Shown piece after piece: positions 31,871-40,536 of a stretch of 42,286 nucleotides of DNA (position 1 is its first letter; each line of letters opens with the position of its first letter). The notes below the pieces were generated by a model. It made no database searches. It had not been told where the DNA came from and saw only the letters and a program-made list of their open reading frames with translations. Source of the DNA: Calidifontibacillus erzurumensis. GTDB taxonomy: Bacteria; Bacillota; Bacilli; Bacillales; Bacillaceae_J. The DNA is taken from positions 1 to 42,286 of the forward strand of contig NZ_JABTTE010000027.1 of the NCBI RefSeq assembly GCF_013303125.1, read 5' to 3'. A program made the translations under genes and the position numbers.

Positions 31871-32728
31871 ATGTCTGTTTGGATTGAAATAATATTACGT
31901 ACACTTGGTATGTTAGTGTTGTTATTTTTTGCAGCGAAAATTTCAGGCAAAAAACAAGTCGCACAGCTTTCCTATTTTGATTATGTCACTAGGATTACCC
32001 TTGGTGGTGTGGCGGCCATTATGGCAGTCGATGTAGATATGCCTTATTTTTATGGAGTTTTAGTTATTGTCGTTTGGGTAGGTGTAACTTATTTATTTGA
32101 TTTAATTGCATTAAAAAACAAAGTTGTCCGTGATTTTATTGATGGGAAGGGAACCGTGCTCATTAAAGACGGAAAAATTATGGAAGACAATTTGAAAAAA
32201 GAACAATTTACAACAGATATGCTCTTGAAGCAATTGCGGACGAAAAATGCTTTTAATGTTGCTGATGTTGAATTTGCGGTGTTGGAGCCTACCGGTGAAT
32301 TAAATGTATTGTTAAAGCCGGACCGCAGGCCAATTACTTTGAAAGATTTAAACGTAAAAGTTCCTGATGAAAGTGAGCCGCAAACGGTCATTATGGATGG
32401 AAAAATTTTTCATGAACCATTGGCAACGATCGGTTTAAATCCGGCGTGGCTTAGAACAGAATTAGACAAACTAGGGGTTGCTCTTGAAAACGTATTTCTT
32501 GGACAAGTCGATTCAAATGGTCAGCTGACCGTTGACTTATATGATGATAAGATTCAAGTGCCAGAACCTGTGGAAATGCAATTATTATTATCATCGTTAA
32601 AAAAGTGCCAAGCTGATTTGGAATTATTTGCACTCGAAACAGAAGATGAAAAAGTAAAACAGATGTTTGGAAAAAATGCGAAAAAAGTAGATGAAGTCAT
32701 CCGTAAAGTGGCTCCCATTCTTCAATAA
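31871..32728 (+). CDS. YetF (DUF421) membrane protein with C-terminal DUF1657 domain
   Basis: Protein of 285 residues. Residues 1-80 form three hydrophobic segments with the DUF421 start IEIILRTLGMLVLLFFAAK and SYFDYVTRITLGGVAAIMAV. The soluble DUF421 part (about 85-220) includes VKVPDESEPQTVIMDGK and LNPAWLRTELDKLGV. The last 50 residues (LLSSLKKCQADLELFALETE, then VDEVIRKVAPIL) resemble the stand-alone DUF1657 proteins of the same operon, so this is a fusion. Published work on Bacillus spores links YetF with DUF1657 partners to wet-heat resistance. Last gene of the operon, followed by a strong terminator. Confidence 0.85.
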   Translation: MSVWIEIILRTLGMLVLLFFAAKISGKKQVAQLSYFDYVTRITLGGVAAIMAVDVDMPYFYGVLVIVVWVGVTYLFDLIALKNKVVRDFIDGKGTVLIKDGKIMEDNLKKEQFTTDMLLKQLRTKNAFNVADVEFAVLEPTGELNVLLKPDRRPITLKDLNVKVPDESEPQTVIMDGKIFHEPLATIGLNPAWLRTELDKLGVALENVFLGQVDSNGQLTVDLYDDKIQVPEPVEMQLLLSSLKKCQADLELFALETEDEKVKQMFGKNAKKVDEVIRKVAPILQ

Positions 32729-32770
32729 AATCCCATTGCCATCAAGAAACGATGACAATGGGATTTATTT
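32728..32770. terminator. Bidirectional terminator between the spoVA-type operon and metH
   Basis: AAATCCCATTG pairs with CAATGGGATTT, with an inner ATC/GAT extension. T-rich on the right for the plus strand and TTTTATT on the minus strand. Serves both convergent operons. Confidence 0.88.
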
Positions 32771-32818
32771 ATTAATCACGAAAATATTTTTGTATCAACA
32801 AAAACTAAATAGAGTTAT

Positions 32819-35800
32819 TTATAATACATTAAAATATCTTGCTTCCGGATGGGCAAAGACAATGGCCGTCACACTTGCTTCTGGTTCCATCATAAAGCCT
32901 TCTGTTAAATGGATGCCAATTTGTTCAGGTTTTAACAGTTTGAATAGTTTCGCTTGGTCTTCAATATTCGGACATGCCGGGTACCCAAATGAGAAACGCT
33001 GTCCTTGATATTTAGCAGCAAATAAATCTTGGATCGTAAAATCAACCGGGTCAATGATTCCCCATTGGTCCCTCATTAATTGATGAATCCGCTCGGCCAT
33101 CGCTTCCGCTGTTTCTAATGCCAAAGCTTGCAGCGCATGGCTTTTTAAGAAATTTCCTTCTTCCTTCAGTTGTTCTGCTTTTTCACGTACATTTTTTCCA
33201 GCTGTAACAGCTAACAAGCCAACATAATCAAGTTCTCCGCTGTCAACAGGACGGACATAATCAGCTAAGCAAAGGTACGGTTCTTTCTGTTGACGTGGGA
33301 ATGTAAATGTTTCTAGAATTTTTTGCGGATTTTCTGGATCATAAATGATAATCGTATCCCCATCCGCCTGCGCAGGGAAAAAGCGATAAATGGCAGCAGG
33401 TTTTATAAAGTCTCCATGTTTTGCTTCAAACAGCAGTTCATCAATCGTATCTTTAATGAGCAATGCTTTTTCATCTTTTTCTTCAAGATGCTTAAGTACA
33501 TTTCCTTTCAAACCTAAATGATGCCCTAGAAGCATTTGCAAATTAATATACGGTTCAACATGGGATAAGGAGTAGTCTTTCAATATATGTTCTTCCAAAT
33601 CCCTCGGTTTATAGACAGGTACATTTGTTGATACGTTAGATCGGATTTTGCCGGCTGCAGTCGTTTTCACTTTGTCTTGTTTTTGACTTGCATTTGCCTG
33701 CACTTTTTCTGCTTTCTCTATAAGAAGTTGCTTTCGTTCTTCTTCATTTTGGAGACGGTTAGCGAGTTCCAATCCGCTCATTGCATCTTTCGCATAAAGG
33801 ACAAGTCCGTCATATTCCGGTGCAATTTTCGTTTCGGTAAATTTCCTTGATAAAGCCGCACCTCCTACGAGAATCGGAATAGAAATATTGGCTTGTTTCA
33901 TATCTTGGGCTGTCAGCACCATTTGCTGGGCTGATTTTACTAATAGCCCGGATAAACCGACAATATCTGGGTTTTCTTCACGAATCGCTTTGATCAAATC
34001 AGCGGGCGCCACTTTAATCCCTAAGTCAATGACTTTATAACCATTATTAGAAAGTATAATATTGACTAAGTTTTTGCCAATATCGTGGACATCGCCTTTG
34101 ACAGTTGCCAAAAGTACTTTTCCTTTGCCGCTTTCGTTTTCGTTTGTCTCCATATAAGGTTCAAGGAAGGAAACAGCCGCTTTCATTACTTCAGCACTTT
34201 GAAGCACTTCTGCAACAATGAGCTGATTGTCATTAAACAGTCTTCCAACTTCAGCCATTCCGTCCATTAAAGGCCCATTAATAATATCAAGCGGTGTTGG
34301 ATACGTTTGAAGCGCCATTTCAAGATCTGGGATTAATCCTTCTTTTGTACCTTCGACAATATAGTAGGCTAGGCGCTCTTCCAATGTCATTTCATTTTTT
34401 TTGACGGTTGCCTCTTTTTTCTTATCGCGATAAAAATTTGTAAATTGAGCCAATATTTCATCGTTCGTTTCAAATAAAAGTTTTTCTGCTAATTCTACTT
34501 CTTCTTTTGGTATCGATGCAAAGCGCTCAAGCTTTTCAGTGTTCACAATGGCATAATCCAGCCCGGCTTGTGTGCAATGGTATAAAAAGACGGCATTTAA
34601 AATTTCCCGCCCGACAGGGGGAAGCCCGAAGGAAACGTTACTAATCCCTAAGATTGTCAGGCATTCCGGGAATTTTTCTTTAATCGCCCGAATTCCTTCA
34701 ACCGTTTCTTTTGCTGAACCGATATATTGTTCATCCCCTGTACCAACTGGGAATACGAGCGGGTCAAAAATAATATCTTTCGGGTTGATTCCGTATTTAT
34801 TTACTAACAAATGATAAGAACGTTCAGCAACTTCAAGTTTTCGTTCTCTTGTTATCGCCATTCCTTTTTCGTCAATCGTTCCTACGATGACGGCTGCCCC
34901 GAAACGGTGTATGAGAGGAACGATTTTTTCAAATCTTTCTTCACCGTCTTCCAAGTTGATAGAATTGATAATGGCTTTCCCTTGGGAGTAGGTGAGAGCG
35001 CGTGCGATTACTTTCTCATCGGTAGAATCGATGACTAGCGGCGCTTTTATTTTTTTAACTAGGACGTTCAAAAATTGATCCATATCGTCCAGTTCATTGC
35101 GATCCGGATTTGCCAAACAAACGTCAATCACATGGGCGCCGCCTTTAATTTGGGCGCGGGCAATTTCAGCAGCTTCTTCATATTGTCCGTTAATAATTAA
35201 AGTTTTGAATTTCCGCGAACCAATGACGTTCGTCCGTTCTCCGACAAAGAGCGGACGCATCGAATCGTCATAAAGAAGAGGCTCTATGCCTGAAACAGCA
35301 TGTCCATGCGTTTCTTTTGGAATTTGTCTTGGCCGGTAATTTTTCATCGTTTCAGCAATAGCCTGAATATGATCAGGTGTCGTTCCGCAACAGCCGCCGG
35401 CCATATTAAGCCATCCTTTTTCAGCAAAAGCTGCGAGTTTTTTTGCTAGAGACTCCGGTGATTCGTGATAAACGCCATTTTCATCTGGTAGTCCTGCGTT
35501 TGGATAACAGCTGACAGCTGTTTCAGCAAGTTCTGATAAGGAACGAATATGATCTCTCATAAATTCAGGGCCAGTGGCGCAGTTCATGCCAACGGCGATC
35601 GGTTTCATGTGTTCAATGGAAATATAAAAAGCTTCAATCGTTTGTCCAGCAAGGGTTGTCCCCATCGGTTCAATTGTTCCAGAAATCATAAGCGGCACTT
35701 TTTTTCCTGTATTTTCAAACGCTTTTTCAATGCCAACATAGGCAGCTTTTACGTTACGCATATCTTGGCTTGTTTCCAATAGCAATAGATCAACGCCGCC

Positions 35801-36265
35801 ATCGATCAATCCGCGGACTTGTTCTTCATAATTTTCAACAAGTTCTTCAAACGTTGTACCGCCCGTTACCGATAATGATTTCGTTGTCGGCCCCATGGAG
35901 CCGGCTACAAAGCGAGGCCAATCTGTAGTAGAAAACTCAGCTGCAATTTTACAAGCCAATTCGGCAGCAATTTTATTTATTTCATAAGCTTTTTCTCCTA
36001 AGTTATATTCATCTAGTACGAGTTTAGTAGCTCCAAATGTGTTTGTTTCAATAATATCTGCCCCTGCTTCTAAGTACGAGCGGTGGATCCATTCGATAAT
36101 ATGCGGGGCAGTCATGTTTAAATATTCGTTGCAGCCTTCATATTCCTCACCGCCAAAATCTTTTGATGATAAATTTGCTTGCTGCAGCATCGTTCCCATT
36201 GCACCATCTATAATTAGAATCTTTTTTTCCATCTGTTTTTGCAACGTATCTAGTGACAATTTCAT
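32819..36265 (-). CDS. metH: Cobalamin-dependent methionine synthase MetH
   Basis: Full-length enzyme of 1148 residues that transfers methyl from 5-methyltetrahydrofolate to homocysteine through cobalamin. Domains in order: homocysteine/zinc domain (IDGAMGTMLQ at the start; VGMNCATGPEF and [12 protein letters not shown] supply the zinc cysteines), pterin-binding domain (FVGERTNVIGSRKFK, then VIDVCLANPDR), cobalamin cap (NGPLMDGMAEVGRLF), cobalamin-binding domain with the base-off histidine motif DVHDIGKN, and the SAM-dependent activation domain (RFSFGYPACP). The ATG lies behind GAGAGGATGG, 22 nt after yitJ, so both are under the S-box riboswitch. Several key residues of every module are present. 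Confidence 0.97.
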   Translation of the reverse strand: MKLSLDTLQKQMEKKILIIDGAMGTMLQQANLSSKDFGGEEYEGCNEYLNMTAPHIIEWIHRSYLEAGADIIETNTFGATKLVLDEYNLGEKAYEINKIAAELACKIAAEFSTTDWPRFVAGSMGPTTKSLSVTGGTTFEELVENYEEQVRGLIDGGVDLLLLETSQDMRNVKAAYVGIEKAFENTGKKVPLMISGTIEPMGTTLAGQTIEAFYISIEHMKPIAVGMNCATGPEFMRDHIRSLSELAETAVSCYPNAGLPDENGVYHESPESLAKKLAAFAEKGWLNMAGGCCGTTPDHIQAIAETMKNYRPRQIPKETHGHAVSGIEPLLYDDSMRPLFVGERTNVIGSRKFKTLIINGQYEEAAEIARAQIKGGAHVIDVCLANPDRNELDDMDQFLNVLVKKIKAPLVIDSTDEKVIARALTYSQGKAIINSINLEDGEERFEKIVPLIHRFGAAVIVGTIDEKGMAITRERKLEVAERSYHLLVNKYGINPKDIIFDPLVFPVGTGDEQYIGSAKETVEGIRAIKEKFPECLTILGISNVSFGLPPVGREILNAVFLYHCTQAGLDYAIVNTEKLERFASIPKEEVELAEKLLFETNDEILAQFTNFYRDKKKEATVKKNEMTLEERLAYYIVEGTKEGLIPDLEMALQTYPTPLDIINGPLMDGMAEVGRLFNDNQLIVAEVLQSAEVMKAAVSFLEPYMETNENESGKGKVLLATVKGDVHDIGKNLVNIILSNNGYKVIDLGIKVAPADLIKAIREENPDIVGLSGLLVKSAQQMVLTAQDMKQANISIPILVGGAALSRKFTETKIAPEYDGLVLYAKDAMSGLELANRLQNEEERKQLLIEKAEKVQANASQKQDKVKTTAAGKIRSNVSTNVPVYKPRDLEEHILKDYSLSHVEPYINLQMLLGHHLGLKGNVLKHLEEKDEKALLIKDTIDELLFEAKHGDFIKPAAIYRFFPAQADGDTIIIYDPENPQKILETFTFPRQQKEPYLCLADYVRPVDSGELDYVGLLAVTAGKNVREKAEQLKEEGNFLKSHALQALALETAEAMAERIHQLMRDQWGIIDPVDFTIQDLFAAKYQGQRFSFGYPACPNIEDQAKLFKLLKPEQIGIHLTEGFMMEPEASVTAIVFAHPEARYFNVL

Positions 36266-36287
36266 TCCATCCTCTCAAGCTAAAAAA

Positions 36288-38138
36288 CTAATTCGTTATT
36301 TTCCGTTCTTGTACTCGGTTTGCGCATTTTTGATGAATGTATTGAACGAGTTTAACGGTCATATCATAGCGCATAAATGGAGTAATTAAGTAAATGCCGT
36401 TAAATAAATCAAAGGCGGCATCTATGAGTGATTTCGCAATGGCTATGCCTTCCATTTTTGCTTTTTCACGGTCTGAACCGCAGCGAGCCATTTTTTCACG
36501 AATTTCATCTGTTAATTTAATGCCAGGTACTTCGTTATGAAGAAATTCGGCATTTTGGCTGCTGACGATTGGCATAATACCAATATAAATTGGTTTTGAA
36601 AGATGTTTCGTATGTTCATAAACTTCTAAAAATTTCTTTTCATCGAAAATCGGCTGGCTTATAAAATAGTCCGCACCATGCTTAATTTTTTTCTCAAGCC
36701 TTTTAATTGCTTTGTCTAGATGTCTTACATTCGGATTAAATGCTGCTGCCACTGAAAAAGAAGTTTTCTTTTGAAGCGGCTTCCCAGAGAAAGTGATGCC
36801 TTCATTTAGCTGTTTGATCAAGCTAATGAGTTCAAAAGAAGACAAGTCATATACGGACGTTGCTCCTGGAAAATCCCCAATTTTTGTCGGGTCACCGGTT
36901 ACGGCTAACACTTGGTCGATGCCTAAAGCGTCAAGCCCCATTAAATGAGATTGCAAACCAATGAGGTTGCGGTCCCTGCACGTAATATGAACGAGAGGGC
37001 GAATGCCTAACTCATTTTTTACAATAGCTGCCATCGCCATGTTGCAAATGCGAGGGGAAGCAAGCGAATTATCAGCCATCGTTAAGGCATCAATTCCAGC
37101 TTCTTTTAACGCTTTTGCCCCTTCCAGGAAACTTGTCGTATTTAATGTTTTTGGTGTGTCGAGTTCTACGATGACAGACCGTTCTTTTGCAACAATTTCA
37201 TGAAGATGTGGTTTGTTCCGTTTTGAAAGAACAGTAACGGTTGGTTCCGTTTGTTTAACTTTTACTTCTTTATAAGTAATAGGTGCAAGACCTTGTATCT
37301 TTTCGCGAACGGCTTTAATATGTCTTGGTGTTGTTCCACAGCAGCCGCCAATTAAGCGAACCCCTTGATTGCGCAAATTGACAGCACATTCTCCGAAATA
37401 TTCGGCGTCGGATTCATAGATGAGCCTTCCATCGATATAGTCCGGCAAGCTTGCGTTCGGATAAGCCGATAGAAAAGCTCTTTCAGGCAAAGGCACTTCT
37501 TCCAATGCTTTTGTTATATGGTGCGGACCTAAGCGGCAATTTAATCCGACAACGTCAGCACCGAGGTCTTCCAATTGTTTTAAGGCATCAGCGAGAGGCG
37601 TCCCGTCTTGTAAAACGGCCACTTCATGAATGGATACTTGAGCAATGATCGGCAATTCCGTTTCTTTCCGGGCAATTTGCAAAACGGTTTTAAGTTCATC
37701 CAAATCATAAAAGGTTTCTAATAATAGACCATCAACACCTTCTAAGAGAAAAGTGTATAGTTGTTCACGGAAAGACCGTTTAATTTCTTCAATGGTGGCG
37801 GCGCTTTTTTTTATGCTGCGGATACCGCCCAATGTACCTAGAACGTAGGCTTTCCCATTTGCTGCTTTTTTTGCAATTTTGATTGCAGCCGCATTTATGT
37901 CTTTCACTTGATCTTCAAGTCCGTATCTAGCTAGTTTCAAATAGTTTGCTCCATACGTATTCGTTTGGATGACTTCTGCACCAGCTTCAATATAAGCTTC
38001 ATGGATTTTTGTAATCCGATCCGGTTGGAGAAGGTTTAATTCTTCAAAACAATAGTCAACGCCAAAAGAGTAAAGAAGTGTTCCCATCGCTCCATCAGCT
38101 ATTAAAATACGATTTTGTAATTCTTTTAAAATTCCCAT
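36288..38138 (-). CDS. yitJ: Bifunctional homocysteine S-methyltransferase / methylenetetrahydrofolate reductase YitJ
   Basis: Protein of 616 residues, the YitJ length. The N-terminal half is a zinc-type homocysteine methyltransferase ([41 protein letters not shown]). The C-terminal half (about 325-610) is a MetF-type 5,10-methylene-THF reductase ([57 protein letters not shown]). It supplies 5-methyl-THF for MetH, encoded next in the operon. The ATG lies behind AGGTGAAAT, about 30 nt after the riboswitch terminator. Confidence 0.96.
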   Translation of the reverse strand: MGILKELQNRILIADGAMGTLLYSFGVDYCFEELNLLQPDRITKIHEAYIEAGAEVIQTNTYGANYLKLARYGLEDQVKDINAAAIKIAKKAANGKAYVLGTLGGIRSIKKSAATIEEIKRSFREQLYTFLLEGVDGLLLETFYDLDELKTVLQIARKETELPIIAQVSIHEVAVLQDGTPLADALKQLEDLGADVVGLNCRLGPHHITKALEEVPLPERAFLSAYPNASLPDYIDGRLIYESDAEYFGECAVNLRNQGVRLIGGCCGTTPRHIKAVREKIQGLAPITYKEVKVKQTEPTVTVLSKRNKPHLHEIVAKERSVIVELDTPKTLNTTSFLEGAKALKEAGIDALTMADNSLASPRICNMAMAAIVKNELGIRPLVHITCRDRNLIGLQSHLMGLDALGIDQVLAVTGDPTKIGDFPGATSVYDLSSFELISLIKQLNEGITFSGKPLQKKTSFSVAAAFNPNVRHLDKAIKRLEKKIKHGADYFISQPIFDEKKFLEVYEHTKHLSKPIYIGIMPIVSSQNAEFLHNEVPGIKLTDEIREKMARCGSDREKAKMEGIAIAKSLIDAAFDLFNGIYLITPFMRYDMTVKLVQYIHQKCANRVQERKITN

Positions 38139-38170
38139 AATTTCACCTGTTCACGTATCGATTTCTTATA

Positions 38171-38310
38171 AAATAAAAAGTCTTCTTCATAAAAGAAGAA
38201 GACAACTTGCCTCGCAATTCTTCTTCTTATCTGTCTGGAATTAGCACCTGGCCTTACGGCTGGTTGCTGAGGTTTCACTGGGCCAGTCCCTCCACCTCTC
38301 ATGATAAGAA
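38171..38310 (-). promoter_or_regulatory. SAM-I (S-box) riboswitch with terminator, upstream of yitJ-metH
   Basis: On the minus strand the leader begins TTCTTATC, then GAGAGGTGGAGGGACTGGCC, GATGAAACC-like GTGAAACCTCAGCAACC, GGTGCTAATTCC and closes P1 with AGATAAGAA. These are the canonical S-box aptamer segments (38224-38310). GTCTTCTTC pairs with GAAGAAGAC (38180-38203) ahead of a T run, the intrinsic terminator. The AAGAAGAAG strand after P1 can pair with CTTCTTCTT as antiterminator. High SAM should therefore stop transcription of yitJ-metH. Confidence 0.96.
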
Positions 38311-38343
38311 TAAAAGATTCGTATTTAAATTTTTTATTACTTT

Positions 38344-38372
38344 AATTTACTATAGTAGTTTCGATTTTACAA
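38344..38372 (-). promoter_or_regulatory. Sigma-A promoter of the S-box yitJ-metH operon
   Basis: On the minus strand TTGTAA and TAAATT are separated by 17 bp, with transcription expected to start about 25 nt before the aptamer P1 stem. Confidence 0.6.
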
Positions 38373-38416
38373 GGAAAATTTAAAAAAATCAAAAATATCG
38401 AAGTTTGTATTCAAGA

Positions 38417-38775
38417 TCAGAAAGGGAAAAGAAAGGTTATTCCTTTTTCCGTCAACTGGTCAAAAAGGGATATCACATGTTTAGGCGAAGATGGATTAAC
38501 TGGAGTACGGCCTCTTTCGGGCAGCATAAGATTCCAAAAAATGTATTGAATGGAAAATGAAAATATTCAATAACATGTATAAATATTCGTGCTTTCTTTG
38601 TTTGCTATAGAGCCTATACGGGCATGATTTCTTGCATAAGGGTACAAGCCACATTTACATTAGGACTTTGCCAAGCTAATAAACCTATCATGCCCGCAAC
38701 TCCATGGAAAGCGTAGTATATACAAAAAATTATGCATAACCTTATTTGCCAAACAGTATAAAAATTAATTACCAT
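38417..38775 (-). pseudogene. Possible decayed coding fragments between yitJ and the germination operon
   Basis: Two minus-strand frames read like real protein but are too short to be complete genes. One (38614-38775, 53 codons) ends IYYAFHGVAGMIGLLAWQ...MQEIMPV, loosely like the C-terminus of a serine hydrolase of the beta-lactamase class. The other (38417-38527, 36 codons, with protein-like frame continuing upstream of its ATG) contains LPERGRTPVNPSSPKHVIS and LFDQLTEKGIT, which I do not recognise. Neither has a clear ribosome binding site. They could be remnants of one or two lost genes, or chance. The flanks at 38373-38416 and 38776-38894 show nothing further. Confidence 0.25.
38619..38696. 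repeat. Perfect 10-bp inverted repeat spaced by 58 nt
   Basis: CGGGCATGAT (38619-38628) and ATCATGCCCG (38687-38696) are exact inverted copies, with a small CTTG/CAAG stem inside. They are GC-richer than the surroundings. The arms could be the ends of a tiny mobile-element remnant or form an RNA hairpin. Part of the stretch also overlaps a possible coding fragment. Confidence 0.45.
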
Positions 38776-38894
38776 AAACAATTCAAATATTCCTTTGAAT
38801 ATAGTAAAGACTATTTTTGGTATTATTTAAAAACAGTTTTGAATAAAAAATTTCAAAATCTTACCACAAATTTAAAACCCTTTTTTAAAATAAA

Positions 38895-38930
38895 TGAATA
38901 ATTCTCTATTCCTCTGCTAATGGTAATGGT
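38895..38930 (+). promoter_or_regulatory. Weak candidate sigma-G promoter of the germination receptor operon
   Basis: TGAATA at 38895-38900 matches a sigma-G -35. The -10 region about 17 bp later (CTAATGGTA) is a poor fit to CATWCTA. Receptor operons are normally sigma-G dependent, so it is listed as a candidate only. Confidence 0.3.
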
Positions 38931-38970
38931 TAGAATATAATTTTTTCCAATAGATTATGGGTGATGTCAA

Positions 38971-40536
38971 TTGTTTGGTTGGGTAAAGAGAAGAATTCAA
39001 TTTGCAAAGGTAATAAATTCGAGCCATGAAACTATACCAATCCAAAAAATTTCCACAAATTTATCTGAGAACATCACTTGCATAAAAAGTATTCTCCAAG
39101 ATAGTTCAGATGTTATCTTTCGAACGTTATATATAGGAAAGAACCAAGAGGTTGAAGCGTTTCTAGTAGCCATTGACGGACTATATGATAAAAAAGCCAT
39201 TCAAGATAACATTATCAAGCCGCTTTTGAGTGCAGACTTTAAGAATGTAGACCATTCCTCCAGATTAGAGAATATTGACAAGGAGCTGCTCAGTCTCTCT
39301 AGTATCAAAAAGGAAAGAACAATGGAGAAAAGTGTTAGTTTGTTATTAAAAGGAGATCCTCTTTTATTTATTGATGGTATGGATTGTGTTTATGTATTAG
39401 GTGCTAGAACATGGGAGATGCGAAACATTGAAGAGCCGATAACCGAAACTGTTGTACGTGGTCCAAGGGAAGGATTTGTTGAAACGCTGCGTACAAATAC
39501 TTCAATGATTCGCAGAAAACTCCATAATCCTAATCTTCGAATCAAGGAATGTACTCTTGGGGAGATATCAAAAACAGAAATTGCCATTATCTATATTGAT
39601 GGCCTTGTTTCTGCTAGTGTTTTGCAGGAAGTCAAAAAAAGATTACAAAAAATTAATATTGATGCTGTACTAGAATCAGGATATATTGAAGAATTTATTG
39701 AAGATGCACCCTTTTCTCCTTTCCCAACCGTAGCCAATACAGAAAGACCAGATATAGTGGCTGCTCGTCTGTTAGAAGGTAAAGTAGCTATCATGGTGGA
39801 AGGATCAGCTACAGCTTTAATTGTGCCATATCTATTACTGGAATCCTTTCACTCTCCAGAAGATTACTATTCTCGGCCATACTATGTTTCCTTTGTACGA
39901 ATTATGAGGCTGTTCGGGTTTCTGACAACTACATTAGCCCCTGCGTCATTTGTTGCATTTCAGGATTATCATAAAGAGGTTCTTCCAAATGAATTACTGA
40001 TTAGTCTTGCCGGTTCTCGCGAAGATGTGCCATTTCCTCTCTTCCTGGAAGTATTCATTATGCTGATTTTTTTCGAGTTGCTAAGAGAAGCTGGTCTTCG
40101 CATGCCAAGACCAGTAGGGCAGACCATCTCTATTGTCGGGGCCCTTGTTCTTGGAGAAGCTGCTGTTAATGCAGGCTTTGTAGGGGCACCTACAGTCATC
40201 GTTGTAGCCTTAACGGCTATTACTAGTTTTCTTGTAACACCTCTGTACGATGTTGCGGCTCTACTTCGAATGATCTACTTAATCGCAGCAGAGATTCTCG
40301 GTATATATGGAATTTCTCTAGTCATTACATTATTCCTGCTGCATGTGGCATCTCTCCGCTCTTTTGGAATGCCTTATATGGCACCATGGTTTCCTAGTAT
40401 AAAAGGGGGATGGAAAGATTTTTTGTTAAGGGCTCCCATTCGTCAATTAAAAGAAAGTCCACAAGCTTTTCGTAAACTGAAAGCTATTTTTGAAGAAAAT
40501 GATTCTCATAAGCCAAACGATAGAGGAGAGGAATAA
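38971..40536 (+). CDS. Germinant receptor A subunit (GerA family, GerKA-like)
   Basis: Receptor A subunit of 521 residues, starting at TTG 38971 behind GGGTGATG. The N-terminal soluble half has the GerA pattern: LLKGDPLLFIDGMD, TVVRGPREGFVETLRTNTSM, IYIDGLVSASVLQEVKKRL and PFPTVANTERPD. Five or so transmembrane segments follow (from about residue 280), including RMPRPVGQTISIVGALVLGEAAV and PFPLFLEVFIM, and a hydrophilic tail. With C and B subunits it senses small germinants in the spore inner membrane; ligand not predictable. TAATG overlap with the next gene. Confidence 0.93.
   Translation: MFGWVKRRIQFAKVINSSHETIPIQKISTNLSENITCIKSILQDSSDVIFRTLYIGKNQEVEAFLVAIDGLYDKKAIQDNIIKPLLSADFKNVDHSSRLENIDKELLSLSSIKKERTMEKSVSLLLKGDPLLFIDGMDCVYVLGARTWEMRNIEEPITETVVRGPREGFVETLRTNTSMIRRKLHNPNLRIKECTLGEISKTEIAIIYIDGLVSASVLQEVKKRLQKINIDAVLESGYIEEFIEDAPFSPFPTVANTERPDIVAARLLEGKVAIMVEGSATALIVPYLLLESFHSPEDYYSRPYYVSFVRIMRLFGFLTTTLAPASFVAFQDYHKEVLPNELLISLAGSREDVPFPLFLEVFIMLIFFELLREAGLRMPRPVGQTISIVGALVLGEAAVNAGFVGAPTVIVVALTAITSFLVTPLYDVAALLRMIYLIAAEILGIYGISLVITLFLLHVASLRSFGMPYMAPWFPSIKGGWKDFLLRAPIRQLKESPQAFRKLKAIFEENDSHKPNDRGEE

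Noticed and set aside
28977-32728. Treating the spoVA-type operon as the housekeeping spoVA operon
   Set aside because: spoVAA, spoVAB and spoVAF are missing, while DUF1657, the YhcN/YlaJ lipoprotein and YetF are present, which is the 2mob composition.
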